Origin: Pohlia nutans
Taxonomy: Eukaryota > Streptophyta > Bryopsida > Bryales > Mniaceae
Length of the DNA stretch: 64,000 nucleotides
Direction: 5' to 3'
Assembly: GCA_022496805.1 (NCBI GenBank)
Contig: CM040085.1
Coordinates: 22,845,811-22,909,810 of the forward strand
The notes beneath the pieces are model-generated. The model saw only the letters and a list, made by a program, of their open reading frames with translations, was not told the origin of the DNA and ran no database searches. The position numbers were made by a program, and so were the translations under genes. Position 1 is the stretch's first letter; each line of letters starts with the position of its first letter. Positions 1 to 10,749 of this stretch are shown piece after piece.

Positions 1-112
1 CACACGGATTTCGAGCTAATTCTGCACGGATTCTGCACTTTGTTAGATAACGAAATAGTGAATGTAGAAGCCGTGCGGATTCAGTGCAGAATTAGCGCAA
101 AATCTGTGCGAA
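1..112. repeat. Inverted repeat at window edge
   Basis: Positions 1-40 and 72-112 are imperfect inverted repeats sharing the core GCTAATTCTGCAC, with a spacer of about 30 bases. It looks like a short foldback element cut by the window edge. No coding content is seen here, and the stretch up to about 684 holds nothing else that I recognise. Confidence 0.55.
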
Positions 113-684
113 AAATGCACAAACCCATGAAATATCGGACTTCGCACGGATATCGTTAAAAATCAGTGAGGTCCTAAATTCCTGATGTGGTACATTCAAC
201 CGGGCATTTAAAAGAGCGTTGCATGTGTTGATCAAAAAATTACACAAAATTGGACAGAAGAAAGTCTCCACATGGCCTACTAACAAACGTGAGGACCAAT
301 TTGGGCTTCTTGGTTACCCTTTAGGGGTTAAGTTGCAGGATAGGGATCAACTGTACCTGACGAAGACGAGTTCCTGTGGCAGAGTCAACTTCTGAAAAGT
401 CAAAATCAACTGCTTTAGGACTTGGAGCCTGTGTTCTGGTATCCATCCCCTTCGTACATGCAACCTGTATCCTGGATACATACGCACTGCCCATCATACA
501 AACAAAGCTTTTGACTGCTCAGATTACTAACTATACTGGCAAGTTCAACTCCATTTCTCTCGCTTATGATTTCTAAACCTCGTTAAATTCGATTCTTTCA
601 CATTCACTAGCGCAGTTTGTAACTTGCACACGCTCATTCTACACAGAGTCAAGGCATTGGTGTACGTTCCAAGTTTCCAACACC

Positions 685-1161
685 TTAACCCGTAAAGGAC
701 CAAGGATTTCATGGTTTTTAAATGACAAATTCAATTAATCATATTGTGAAAAATACAACTCAGATGAGATCAAATTTTATATCACCAAAATCAATTAACC
801 TTTAAAGGACATACTAAGCCCCACAGGCTTACTTTTATTTTGGGAGAATCTTGCTCATAACTTCTATTCCGTTGAACCAAATGGGGTCTTCTAAATGCCA
901 AAACAAACATATTTAAGGCATCTATACTTCTTTAGAATAGAACCAAAGTAAATTAAAAAGAGAAGAGTGCTTAAAATGGAGTTTAAAAGAGATTTTGGGT
1001 GTGGGAATCAAGAAAGCCATGTCCTTTAAGGGTTAAGAACATTGCATCTATTGATCAATAAATAAATAAATTTGAACAAAAACAAGTCCACATAGGACCT
1101 ACTCAAAACTGGTAAAAGAACATGAGGCCCAATTTTGGCTTCTTGGTCCTTTAGGGGTTAA
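685..1161. mobile_element. TTAA-flanked MITE, family A (host of a nested copy)
   Basis: The left end reads TTAACCCGTAAAGGACCAAG and the right end CTTGGTCCTTTAGGGGTTAA, so the terminal inverted repeats run about 20 bases and are flanked by TTAA. Internal sequence matches the copies at 6960-7179, 22059-22276 and 49521-49759. There is no coding capacity. The element is interrupted at 795-1036 by a second TTAA element. It is a non-autonomous DNA transposon, piggyBac-like by target site and CCY ends. Confidence 0.85.
795..1036. mobile_element. Nested TTAA-flanked MITE
   Basis: A 242-base element lies inside the family A copy. The ends are TTAACCTTTAAAGGACAT and its near-perfect inverse ATGTCCTTTAAGGGTTAA. 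Removing the element plus one TTAA restores an alignment with the uninterrupted family A copies across the join (host ...AATCAATTAAGAACATT, other copies ...AATCAGTGAAGAACATT). That shows a 4-base TTAA target duplication directly. Confidence 0.88.
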
Positions 1162-1783
1162 ATTTGTGCGTTAAGAAAAGCATTTCGACGAGCAGATTGA
1201 TGAACTGAGACGGTACATAGACACATGAGAGGGCGTTGCAACATCATGACGATTGAAATACTCCATCTGCTGGCCTTCAAGCGGATCACCTGTAATGATG
1301 ACCGCCATTAAGCCCACCTGCAGAACCGTCAAAGACCCTTTAGAATTGTTGCTAGATGATCGAAGAATTGGCCGTTACACTACTTCATCAGTATTTTAAA
1401 ACTTATGCAGCGATCTCTTGCTAGTAGTTTGTAGATGTACACATGAAATGAATTAATGGTTGCTAAAAAGCTGAAGATTTCCGAGGAAACAAAAGACCGT
1501 AGTACAGAACAAAGATGAGATACTCTTGAAGGAAATGTAACGTACTTGATTGTAAACATTCAACTTATTGGTGTAGCAGTTGTGTAGCAGTAACCTTATG
1601 GCTGCTGCTGAAGAGTCCACATAAATGCTCTTTAGCTCCCTTGCCTGATGGCCACTTCGATCGTTGGGATCTAGTGATAAGTATCTGAAGATATCACAAA
1701 ATCAGGCGTCATCCAGCTATTGGCGTTACGCAGAAAATGAAGCCTATAGTCTAGTGAAGAACTGCTACTCATCAGTTGTTACA

Positions 1784-1938
1784 CACTACTAGAAAATCCA
1801 ATTTTTCTATTGTTTCGGTCGCGTTGATATGGTTCACTTCTCTGTTTATTTGGACAACAAAATGCAACCAAATCAACAGAAAAGTGAACCAAATCAACGC
1901 GACCGAAACAACAGAAAAGTTGGACTTTTCTAGTAGTG
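1784..1938. mobile_element. CACTA-like foldback MITE
   Basis: A nearly complete hairpin starts CACTACTAGAAAATCC and ends with the inverse GGACTTTTCTAGTAGTG. The arms are about 70 bases and include the shared block GGTCGCGTTGAT. CACTAC...GTAGTG ends are typical of CACTA (En/Spm) elements in plants. The expected 3-base target duplication is not clear (ACA versus CTC), so the class is inferred from the ends only. Confidence 0.65.
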
Positions 1939-3442
1939 CTCCAAAACCATAGAAAAAGTACGGCAGAGTTACTTCTATTACTCACCCTAAGAAGTAATGC
2001 ATGATGCCAACTAGCAGTGCAACGTGAGAGGAATCTATTCAGATGCAATTTGAAGGTGAAGATTTGCATCCCAAAATCCCTCAATTAATGCATCAGCGTC
2101 ATCATCCTAATATACAATAGCAGAAGAGGTTTATTACCCGAGGCGCTTCATCTGCCCGATAGCCTGTTCGCTGTGAACATAAGGATTCATCATGCTCACA
2201 AAAACCTCCACCTTCGAAGGAATCTACGAAGCGTCATGATTTCAAAGTTGAGATGAAAAGCGTCAGAGGAAAAACATCATGCAGGAAACCCTAAATTCAC
2301 CCTAGACATTTGAAGCAGAACTGCAGCACAAATTGAAACTACACAGGTGTTTGGTCTCGGTCAGAAATACGAACTGATTGAAATCAATGCAATGTCGAAA
2401 AACTCAAACCTTATGCTAAATTCGAAAACTAGGACTGCTTGCAATCCAAAAAAATGTATATCAATAAACCTCGTAATCATGTTGATTTAAATGAAACAAG
2501 TAACGCCATTGAAGGAAGAAATCAGAGAGACCAAATGTTGTAGGTTTCGAATGGGAGCTTCATATTACTTTAAATTCGTGACATAGCAATTGCATATTGA
2601 TGACACGCGATGGCTGCTGCAACTCCAACACTATCTCTTGCGGGAAAAAGCAAAATCTGCAGCATAATTTCCAAAGTAGCATAAATTTCATCAGCACCGA
2701 ACGCACTGAGCACGGGAAATATATAGCAGGGTTGGAAAATGTCAGTGCTAGACCGTGAAGAGGAGAATGCACCGTGTTTTCCAATGAGCCTGGGGAAAAA
2801 TAATAAAAACAGTTTCGCAACCAACAAATTGCCCTAAATTATCCGTGGAAAATTGCCAGAAATCGTCACCTGGAGCTTTGCCAACCTCGACCTAACACAC
2901 CCTTGTTCAGCTCACTGGCAGGGAAGTCTTCATCCTGCGTCATGGCATCCACATTGGCGTTTCCTCAGAAATTGAAACCCACATCGGCTGCCATACTGTA
3001 ACCAATTAAGCGACTGACCTCTCAAAGTAACTTAACAAAAAACACGCGAAGAATCATGTTGATTAGTTGTAGTACCTGGCTGGAGCATGAGACCACGGCG
3101 AAGGGGACAGTCTTGGCCGATTCATTGCTTTCTGTGCAGCCACCATTGGCCATCGACGTCCGCAGAGAGCTTGCCTTCGCGTTAACGCTGCTCATCATCA
3201 ACCGCCAATTCTATTCTATTCTGCATTGAAATTATCGACGACCTCCATTGATCACCTCGGCAAAGAAGACGCACTAATTCCCTCCCAAGAAAAGAAGCTG
3301 TAGAACGAACTACTTCGGCGCTGCAACGACGACGACGTTCTTGTCGAGAACACCCACGGAGGAAGGCTCACTGCAATTCGAACTCAAAAGGGTGCAACAT
3401 TCAGACAGACGCGCTCCATTCCACGCACCGCACTCAATGGGG
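1939..3442. other. Spacer without recognised genes
   Basis: Only short open frames in conflicting phases occur here, with no splice-linked coding pattern and no similarity that I recognise. The stretch leads into the CSP41B upstream region. Confidence 0.5.
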
Positions 3443-3473
3443 GTTACGTTACGTTACGTTACGTTACGTGACG
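3443..3473 (+). promoter_or_regulatory. (GTTAC)n repeat with ACGT cores upstream of CSP41B
   Basis: GTTAC is repeated about five times in tandem and ends TTACGTGACG. The run offers several ACGT cores and one ACGTGAC, the core of plant bZIP (ABRE/G-box-like) sites. It lies about 540 bases upstream of the CSP41B start codon. A regulatory role is inferred from motif density and position only; it could also be a neutral microsatellite. Confidence 0.35.
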
Positions 3474-4009
3474 CCATGGAATGCCAATTGGCAACCAAAA
3501 TCAAGACGGAATCAATCAAGCCCTGGCAGAGCCTCACTCCCCTGTCGTTACGCGACTGCCAGCCTTGATCCAACGGCCCTGCTCCCATCCCACGGTTGCC
3601 AGTTCTGGGCCTCACTTTTCACGGTAACGACATCCCTGTCCCAAGCCACAGTCAGAAAAGTCGGAGTTTCCTGTGAATTAGGGACCTCAAATGTTTTGGG
3701 GCCACAAACTCGCGCTCCCCTGGTTCAATGTAATTTTTCCTCTATCAATGGAAACTGTCCATTTGTTTCAAAAAAGAAATAAAATGATTTGGGGCCAAAA
3801 TGAGCATGAACTTGGGCCTCTGACGAAAGCAAAAGCGGACGAGGAGGGGTCTTTGGGTAAAGGATAAGGGGCTGCAGCCAAGCCAAGCCATGGAGTGAGC
3901 GAGAGACGGGTGCCAACCACCTTCAGGACGGATAGATTAGCATAGCACTTCAGTGAGCAGGCTCAGTTGTTGCATTCGTTGTTGTGAGTGAAGGATTGAA
4001 GCAGTCGCC

Positions 4010-7000
4010 ATGGCCACCTCGCAAGCAATCCTCGCGCAGGCGCTACCCGCTGCGTCTCCCGCGGCCAGTTCCGGAGTCTTTCAGCGGAAGCCCGCGTCTA
4101 CCAATCTCGCAGCTCCGTCGTTCAAGGGCTCTGTTGCTGGTCTGCGATGGGATAGCCACGGCGCCATTGTTCAAGCCAAGGTCCGCCAATTCTCCGCCTC
4201 TCTCTCTCTCTCGTCAGTGCTTGAAAATTAATGCTGTTGGCTTGTGTTCTAAATTTGAGTTTGCGATTGATTTGTGACTACTGTGGCAGCCTTCTTCTTC
4301 ATCACGACTGGGTGTGGACGTCGGTCACACTCGCAGGGCCGTCGTCGTGACCGCTTCGGCTGCGACTGCTGTGGAGCCCAAGAACATTCTGATGATGGGC
4401 GGGACTCGCTTCATTGGACTGTTTCTAGCGCGCGAGCTCGTCAAAGCAGGCCACCAGGTATGTATACACATTGATTCATATGGGGACTTTCTTTTGTTCA
4501 AAAAGATTAATCTAGTTTTGGACCAACACATGCAATCTTCTTCACCGATTCTGGTGATCATCAAAATCGTCTGAATTCAGTCATTCTGAAGGTTCCATGA
4601 AATCTAACCCGTGACTTGTTCTCCCGTTTTGGTCTGCAGGTGACATTGTTCACACGAGGCAAAGCTCCAATCTGCCAGCAATTGCCCGGAGAATCCGATG
4701 AAGAATTTGCCGACTATTCGTCCAAGGTAAAGAAGATCCGTTTTCTAACGTTGCAGTTTTCATAGCCAAGCTCTCTTTCTTGTCTTATTCGCATGGTGAA
4801 CAACATTCAAGTGGCTGAACGAGAAGAATTGCTTGCGCAGGTGAAGCACCTTCAAGGTGATCGTCAGGACTTCGACGGGCTCAAGGAGAAGCTGAAGGGT
4901 ACAAACTTTAACATCGTCTACGACATCAACGGTAAAACTGTTACTTCCTTGAATGTTGCGTGGCTGCTGAAGAATTTTCTTGTTCATCTCTAAGGTCATG
5001 ACATGTTTGGCAAGCCCTAACTTTAATCACGGAAAGGTTTATTCTCACATTGAACAATAATATCGCCATATCATGAATTGTCACAATGTTAAGGTTAGAT
5101 TGAATACAGCATGCTAGTAGCATCTAAACCCCACAATGTGATCCGAACAGAAGTCCAATTCGGCACACTGAAACACATGCAAGTGATTTGTGAAGCTGCC
5201 TGCATTTCTGCTTATTAGAGTTACAGAGTGTTTTGCATTTTCGGTGACGAGACTCTGAAACTTGTGATGATTTTGACTCTTAATTTCCGGCTTTGCATTT
5301 TGCACATCAGGTCGGGAGGGGAAGGAGGTGGATCCTATCTTGGAATCTCTGCCAGGACTGGAGCAGTAAGTTGCTTGACATTTACCTGATAACCCCCATA
5401 GGACCAAGAGGCCCAAATTTCTTCTTTAGCATTTTTGAGTGGGTCATATTCAGACTTCTTTTGTTCAAATTTTATTCCTTTTTTGACCAACACACGCAGT
5501 GTTCTTCACTGATTCTGGTGATCAATAAAAATTTGGCCCTGTCTGAATTTTTTTTCACAATATGATCAATCAAACCGGCCATTTAAGTTCAATGAAATCC
5601 TGGTCCTTACTTGTCCTTGAATAGGTCGAACTCCTGTGCATTGGGGAATGCTTTGACTCGTGAAGTATGATTTTCAACAACTTCACCAATCTAACTAACC
5701 CTTTTTCCATGCAGGTACATTTTCTGCTCGTCAGCAGGAGTTTACTTGAAATCTGATCAACTCCCACACTTTGAGGTAATCTAACCTCAAAAGGACCTCA
5801 TGTTTTTTCAGCAATTTTTCAGTAGATCTAATGGGGACTTTTCTTTTTTCTACTTTTATTAATTTCATGACCAATGTTCTGGCGATCAATAAAATTTGGC
5901 CCCATGTAAATTACATTTTTCATAATATGATCAATCAAAATGGACAGTTTCAAACCAAGAAGTTTTGGTCCTCAACAGGTGGATGCAGTGGATCCCAAGA
6001 GCCGACACAAAGGAAAGTTGGACACGGAGACTCTGCTGCAGAGCAAGGGAACGCCGTGGACCTCCATCAGGCCAGTATACATTTATGGGCCTCTCAACTA
6101 CAACCCTGTGGAGGAGTGGTTCTTCCAGCGCCTCAAGGAAGGCCGCCCCATCCCCGTGCCCAACTCTGGCATGCAAATCACTCAGCTCGGTCATGTCAAG
6201 GTGACGGCCTGCCCTGACTTTATAAGCTTCAAAAATTATTCATAATTCAATAAATGCATTTGAAATGACATTTGGAGATTCAAGTAATTTTTGGAGGTGA
6301 ATATTATTTTGACTTAAATAAAATAAAATAAATACCCATTTCTTTCATAATTCAATCATTAAATGATGCTCAACATAATTAATAGGTAGACATAATTGTT
6401 ATGGATTCTGAAAGGCTCCTATTGTACACTGTGAATTGCCATTGCAAGTACGTTACTGTTTGAGCTCTTGTGAACTATTACTGAATGATTCCTTAACTTG
6501 CAGGACTTGGCTACGGCATTCGTGAAGGTGTTGAAAAACGAGAAGGCTTACGGCCAGGTTTACAACATCAGTGGTGCCAAGTATGTCACTTTTGACGGTA
6601 TTGCCAAAGCATGTGCTAAGGTATGAGAATCATTCAATTGCTGGACCTCAAATATACTGTGGGTTGCAGAATCTTCAAATTACAAAGATTTCTTCCACAA
6701 ACGTAGATATTATTTTTTGTACTGGAACAGTAACTTCTTCATAATTAGTAGTACCGACTGTAAGAATTACGATGTTGGGTGTACTTGTTGCTTAATTCTT
6801 GAGACTGCCAAACAGTTGTGGTTTGGTTAACCAGGGTGTTGGATTTTTTGTGATCACAGGCTGGTGGCTTTCCTGAGCCTCAAATTGTGCACTACAACCC
6901 TAAGGACTTCGACTTTGGCAAGAAGAAGGCTTTCCCCCTCCGGGACCAGGCATGGCATCCTTCACTAAGAATGCATGGTTTTATAATGACAAACTCAATC

Positions 7001-7452
7001 GATCATATTGTGAAATACATAATTCAGATGGGACCAAATTCCATATCACTAGAATCAGTGAAGAACATTACATGTGTCAGTCAGAAAACAAAAAAAATTG
7101 AACAAAAGGTAGGACTCACTCAAAAATGCTAAAAAAAACATGAGACCCAATTTGGGCTTCTTGGTCCTTTAGGGGTTAACCGGAGTTTCTACTTTTTAAT
7201 CCTTGTCAAGTAGTGTGTTTCAAGCTACTGACGCCTGTTATGGTATTGGCTTTGTATGTGCAGCATTTCTTCACTTCTGTGGAGAAGGCCGAAAAGGAGC
7301 TTGGCTTCACACCGGAGTTTGGCTTGGTGGAAGGGCTGACCGATTCCTACAACTTGGATTTTGGTCGTGGAACGTTCCGCAAAGCAGCTGACTTCTCCAC
7401 CGATGACATGATCTTGGAGAAACTGGGCATCAAAACTGCGGTAGCTGCTTAA
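4010..7452 (+). CDS. CSP41B: Chloroplast stem-loop binding protein CSP41b-like
   Basis: Ten exons: 4010-4180, 4290-4457, 4640-4726, 4841-4931, 5311-5365, 5715-5775, 5979-6200, 6504-6620, 6860-6949 and 7264-7452, giving 416 residues. Residues 1 to about 80 are rich in Ala, Ser and Arg, as in a plastid transit peptide. A Rossmann glycine motif GGTRFIG lies at 94-100. Further family blocks are VVYDING-like (IVYDING), YIFCSSAGVYLKSD, VDPKSRHKGKL, RPVYIYGPLNYNPVEEWFF and a C-terminal EGLTDSYNLDFGRGTFRK. CSP41 proteins are atypical SDR-fold RNA-binding proteins of the chloroplast stroma that protect or process plastid mRNAs and rRNA; this role comes from the family. The ATG at 4010 fits the length of the family plus transit peptide. 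Intron 9 has a GC donor, and introns 2, 5, 6 and 9 contain copies of one MITE family. Identity is very likely. Confidence 0.95.
4480..4620. mobile_element. Degenerate family A MITE in CSP41B intron 2
   Basis: The intron interior matches the family A interior in inverse orientation: GGGGACTTTCTTTTGTTCAA, then GACCAACACATGCAAT, then TTCTGGTGATCA. Terminal repeats are eroded. Boundaries are approximate. Confidence 0.6.
5388..5610. mobile_element. Family A MITE in CSP41B intron 5
   Basis: Inverse-orientation family A copy. The left end is TGATAACCCCCATAGGACCA and the right end CCTGGTCCTTA, with the interior GACCAACACACGCAGT and CACAATATGATCAATC. TTAA flanks are mutated, so this is an older copy. 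Confidence 0.72.
5779..5978. mobile_element. Family A-related MITE filling CSP41B intron 6
   Basis: Almost the whole 203-base intron is MITE-like: TAACCTCAAAAGGACCTCAT near the donor, CATAATATGATCAATCAAAA in the middle and TTTTGGTCCTCAACAG at the acceptor. The 3' splice site lies just beside the remnant right terminal repeat. Ends are degenerate. Confidence 0.62.
6960..7179. mobile_element. Family A MITE in CSP41B intron 9
   Basis: The right end is well preserved (CTTGGTCCTTTAGGGGTTAA). The interior matches the copies at 685 and 22059 (GATCATATTGTGAAA, GAAGAACATTACATG). The left terminal repeat is lost or strongly altered, and homology begins within about 20 bases of the exon 9 boundary, next to the unusual GC splice donor. 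Confidence 0.8.
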
Positions 7453-8349
7453 TTGAATCCCTGCCCCTTGAATCAACATTTGTTCCATAGCGACAGACAC
7501 TTGTACACCAGACTTCATAGTAATTATATCCGATGTTAATTAATCAGTGAGTCGAGGTGGCCACTCTCATTTGCCAAACCATGTCTAAAATTATGTCCTC
7601 TCCATCTGGCAATTATCAGTGTCAATGATTGATGTATTTGGAAACATATCCTTTGGTTGTGGTTTGTGAGTACGAATGGATGCATGCACAACAGGAATTG
7701 GGATTTACAGCAACTTCTTCGAAGCTTTTTACACAAAATGATTCTGGACTTCGGTTTGCACCACACCATGATCTCGTAACGTGAGCATTGTGACCTCCAG
7801 TATGTTAAAAGGCCAGCTTTCGATTCCACATAACAAGCTTGAAATTTGAACTACCATTGTGTGCAATTAGGGATGAGATAACAAGCTTAAAATAATCCAT
7901 CCACACGGCTTATCATGCATTTGAGATAGCATGTCCAGTTAGCTTGAAAACATTCTTACCTCAAATATTTTGAAAATGTCACGTGTAAGTGCCACGTCTT
8001 CTTGTTACTTGAACTAATGTATAGTTAAAGTCAACATTTCAACAAAACGAGGTTAAACAGCTAATGAATGATCTGAACACCAATCCAGGTGTAAGGATTT
8101 TTTGGTGGAGGGATTTGTTGGCTAATCTCAATCTTGTGCAATCTAAAATGGTAATTTCGAAACTGCCAGTTGAGTGAAGGAAAAAAGAATGAACCGACCC
8201 CATCTTGGGAGTGACTCCAAGAAACACGGGCAATAAGCTTAAGAGGTGAAAGCTCTTCACCTTCCTAAACCCTTTTCTCCTCTTTGTATTTCGGGATTAG
8301 GGTTTGGACCCAGGCTTCCAGTAGCTCATTCAGCAAAATGAAAATCTTG
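7453..8349. other. CSP41B downstream region and spacer
   Basis: This holds the 3' untranslated region and intergenic DNA. No ORF with a coherent codon pattern and no clear repeat were seen. Confidence 0.5.
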
Positions 8350-9365
8350 AGTGTTCAGTGAACAACCGAAGTGCAGCTCGGTTGCAAGAAAATGTGTGCA
8401 AAAGGCGTCATGTGCTCTCCGAAACATCCAACGTTTCAGGTTCATCTCCAACTCCACTTGAACCCTCATCGTCAAATCAGAAGCACAAATTGCCAAAGGT
8501 CATAGTAGAGTTATCCTTAAACTCATTCAAAGTGAAGGTGTTAACGCAAAAATAACCATGAATATAATGAAGAATGTTGACCTTGTTTCAGCAAAAAAGT
8601 AACCATGAATGCAATATAATGAATAATGCTGTGAAAAGGTGTTGGCAAGCCTGTTTTGGTGGTTCAATCATAAATCTGAAAGAGTGTCGGATTTAAGGAT
8701 AACCATCGCTTGTTGTGCAGGTCTGCACTTCTACTAGAACGAGAAAATGTGTGATCGATGTGATCACGTTGCTCAGTGACAGTAGAAGCAGATCCATAGC
8801 GCCAAATCCATAGCACGATATGTGATTTTTCATGGTACTGTGTCAATGAACATTTCCCCCCTTTTGCTGAGTTCTTGAAGAAGATTGATCAATTGCAAAA
8901 TTGTGGATTGATACATGGAGAGATTGGTTGCATTCTTCATTGCGTCTGTGTTGTTGGCTTGACAAGCAGCAAGCATTTGGAGGTGGAGATCGCCATGGAT
9001 GATGCCAAAGAAAGTCTCGGAAGGGCAACAGCAGCAGAGTCGATCAAAGACCTCACTCTTGACGGAAAAGGTAGAATCTGCTCACCGAAATGAGTGATTA
9101 GTACCTGTGTTTTTTCTTTTCTTTTCTTTTTTGTTTTGAGGGTATTTGAGCTCCCTACTCTTCATACGTGGTACTTTTTAGGGGAGATCTTACGGAGAAT
9201 CTGGCTGAGGTTTGTAATCTGTACTCTTCATACGTGGTACTTTTTAGGGGAGATCTTACGGAGAATCTGGCTGAGGTTTGTAATCTGGCTGATGACGACA
9301 TTGATTCAATTGTAAGTAAACTGAGATTGCTGGGTTTTAGACTTTTGAGGAATAAGCATTTAGAG
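8350..9365 (+). pseudogene. Possible broken gene fragments
   Basis: Three plus-strand patches look weakly protein-like: about 8361-8498 (NNRSAARLQENVCKRRHV..., ending LPK just before a possible donor), about 8965-9072 (GLTSSKHLEVEIAMDDAKES...) and 9183-9365 (GDLTENLAEVC..., DDDIDSIVSKLRLLGFRLL). No start codon, phase-consistent splice plan or known family joins them. AGAGTTATCC foldback sequences begin straight after the first and third patches. They may be debris of a gene broken by insertions, a transposon-carried fragment, or chance frames. Confidence 0.25.
9156..9287 (+). repeat. Perfect 66-base tandem duplication
   Basis: Two identical or nearly identical 66-base units are adjacent, 9156-9221 and 9222-9287. 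The unit includes a pyrimidine-rich stretch, TTTTAG and GGGAGATCTTACGGAG, so it duplicates something resembling an intron acceptor and exon start. The length is a multiple of three, so the frame stays open. Lack of divergence suggests a recent event. Confidence 0.8.
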
Positions 9366-9369
9366 ATAA

Positions 9370-9703
9370 TAGAGTTATCCTTAAAGTCACCTTGTGTTTG
9401 AATAAGATGCCATGAATTTTGCATTAATGTACTCTTATTTGTTCACCCCAAATAGTTAAAAGGTAGAGAAGAGCTTAGTGGTCTCTCATTATTAGGTGTG
9501 TAAGAGCTTGGTGGTCTTCAAACTCATGGAAAACTAGTTTAGCCGTCTTTCTTGACGGCCAAACTAGTTTCCCTTGAGTTTAGAGACCACCAAGCTTTTC
9601 CAAGCTTTTTAACTATTTGGAGTGAACAAATAAGAGTACATTAAAGCAAAATTCACGGTATTTTATTTAAACACAAGGTGACTTTAAGGATAACTCTAAT
9701 GTG
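9370..9703. mobile_element. Large foldback MITE (AGAGTTATCC family)
   Basis: The arms are each about 160 bases: AGAGTTATCCTTAAAGTCAC at the left and the inverse GTGACTTTAAGGATAACTCT at the right, continuing through matching blocks such as GTACTCTTATTTGTTCAC and TAGTTTAGCCGTC. Related ends occur near 8507, 30234, 52210 and 54374. No coding content. The superfamily was not determined. Confidence 0.78.
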
Positions 9704-10565
9704 GTTGTGACTAATCACAACATTCAATAACACAGAAACCTTCGAAGAACCCAAGTGATATTTCTCATGTTGAATTAATTGGTTATCTTAGTCACTTATG
9801 AGATGATGGGAACACATGAGAGACGATGCTCTTTTCAATGTAGTACTGCCATTACCCAAGTGAGAGAGATGGGAAATAAATTTAATGTTGAAGAATTTTA
9901 AAACTATGGAAATTATGCCAATGTGTTTTGAGTGACATAAACTAGGCACAAACTTCACACATAAGAGTGAAAATGTAAGCTAGAGCGTAAGCCCCTGAAT
10001 GTGGTTGAAAGTGATGTAAGCCAAGCCTTGAGTAACAAGAAGTGCAATTTTCAGAGAAGACATAACCCAACCAAAATAAGACCAGTGCATAATTGTCCTA
10101 CATTGGTGAACCCACTCAATGGAGTGGTTTAGCATATACTTTAGCGTTCACTCCCAAATTACCATTTGAACATACGCACTCCCAATCACCTCCCATTCAA
10201 TAAAGTCTGAAATCACTATCAGACGTTTTTGTCTTCACCGGTGAAGCACTGCAACAGTGAATGAAAATATGCAAATGGTAGTCTTGGTGGGGTAGATTAC
10301 GGACTTCTTCAACGGCAGTTGTGTTACCAATCTCCCTGAAGTAGATGACAGCATTGCATTGAATTAAACAGCATCATCTTCACCTCTTCTTGAATCTCGA
10401 CAACCACACCCATTCTTCATCATTATATAAGAGAGAGGTCAAACTCCGACACCTGTTTATGTGTCGCCGTTCTGTAACATAAAAGTCGAGCTTGGTCCTC
10501 AAACAAGCGTTGTGGCGGAATGGTTTGATTGGGCCCTCAAACAAGAGTTGGATGGCAACTCCACA
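9704..10565. other. Spacer without recognised genes
   Basis: AT-rich spacer. No coding pattern or clear repeat was recognised. Confidence 0.45.
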
Positions 10566-10749
10566 CACTACAAGGAGAAGGCGTCGCTTTTCACTCCCTC
10601 TGCGGGTCAAACGGCGCCACTTCGCACTCACCAATTTTTTGGTTGTACTTGGTGAGTGCGATTCGTCACGTAGGACAAGCGTGTACAATAAAAAAAAAGG
10701 CAATGAACAGGATCCTCGTGAGTGAGAAACGACACCTCTCCTTGTAGTG
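10566..10749. mobile_element. CACTA MITE with ACA target duplication
   Basis: It begins CACTACAAGGAGAAGGCGTC and ends CTCCTTGTAGTG. The flanks are ACA on both sides, the 3-base duplication expected for CACTA elements. The middle contains a hairpin around AAATTGGTGAGTGCG-like sequence. A related copy lies at 61984-62162. Confidence 0.85.

Noticed and set aside
1779..2084. 101-residue minus-strand open frame
   Set aside because: Most of it lies across the CACTA-like hairpin at 1784-1938.
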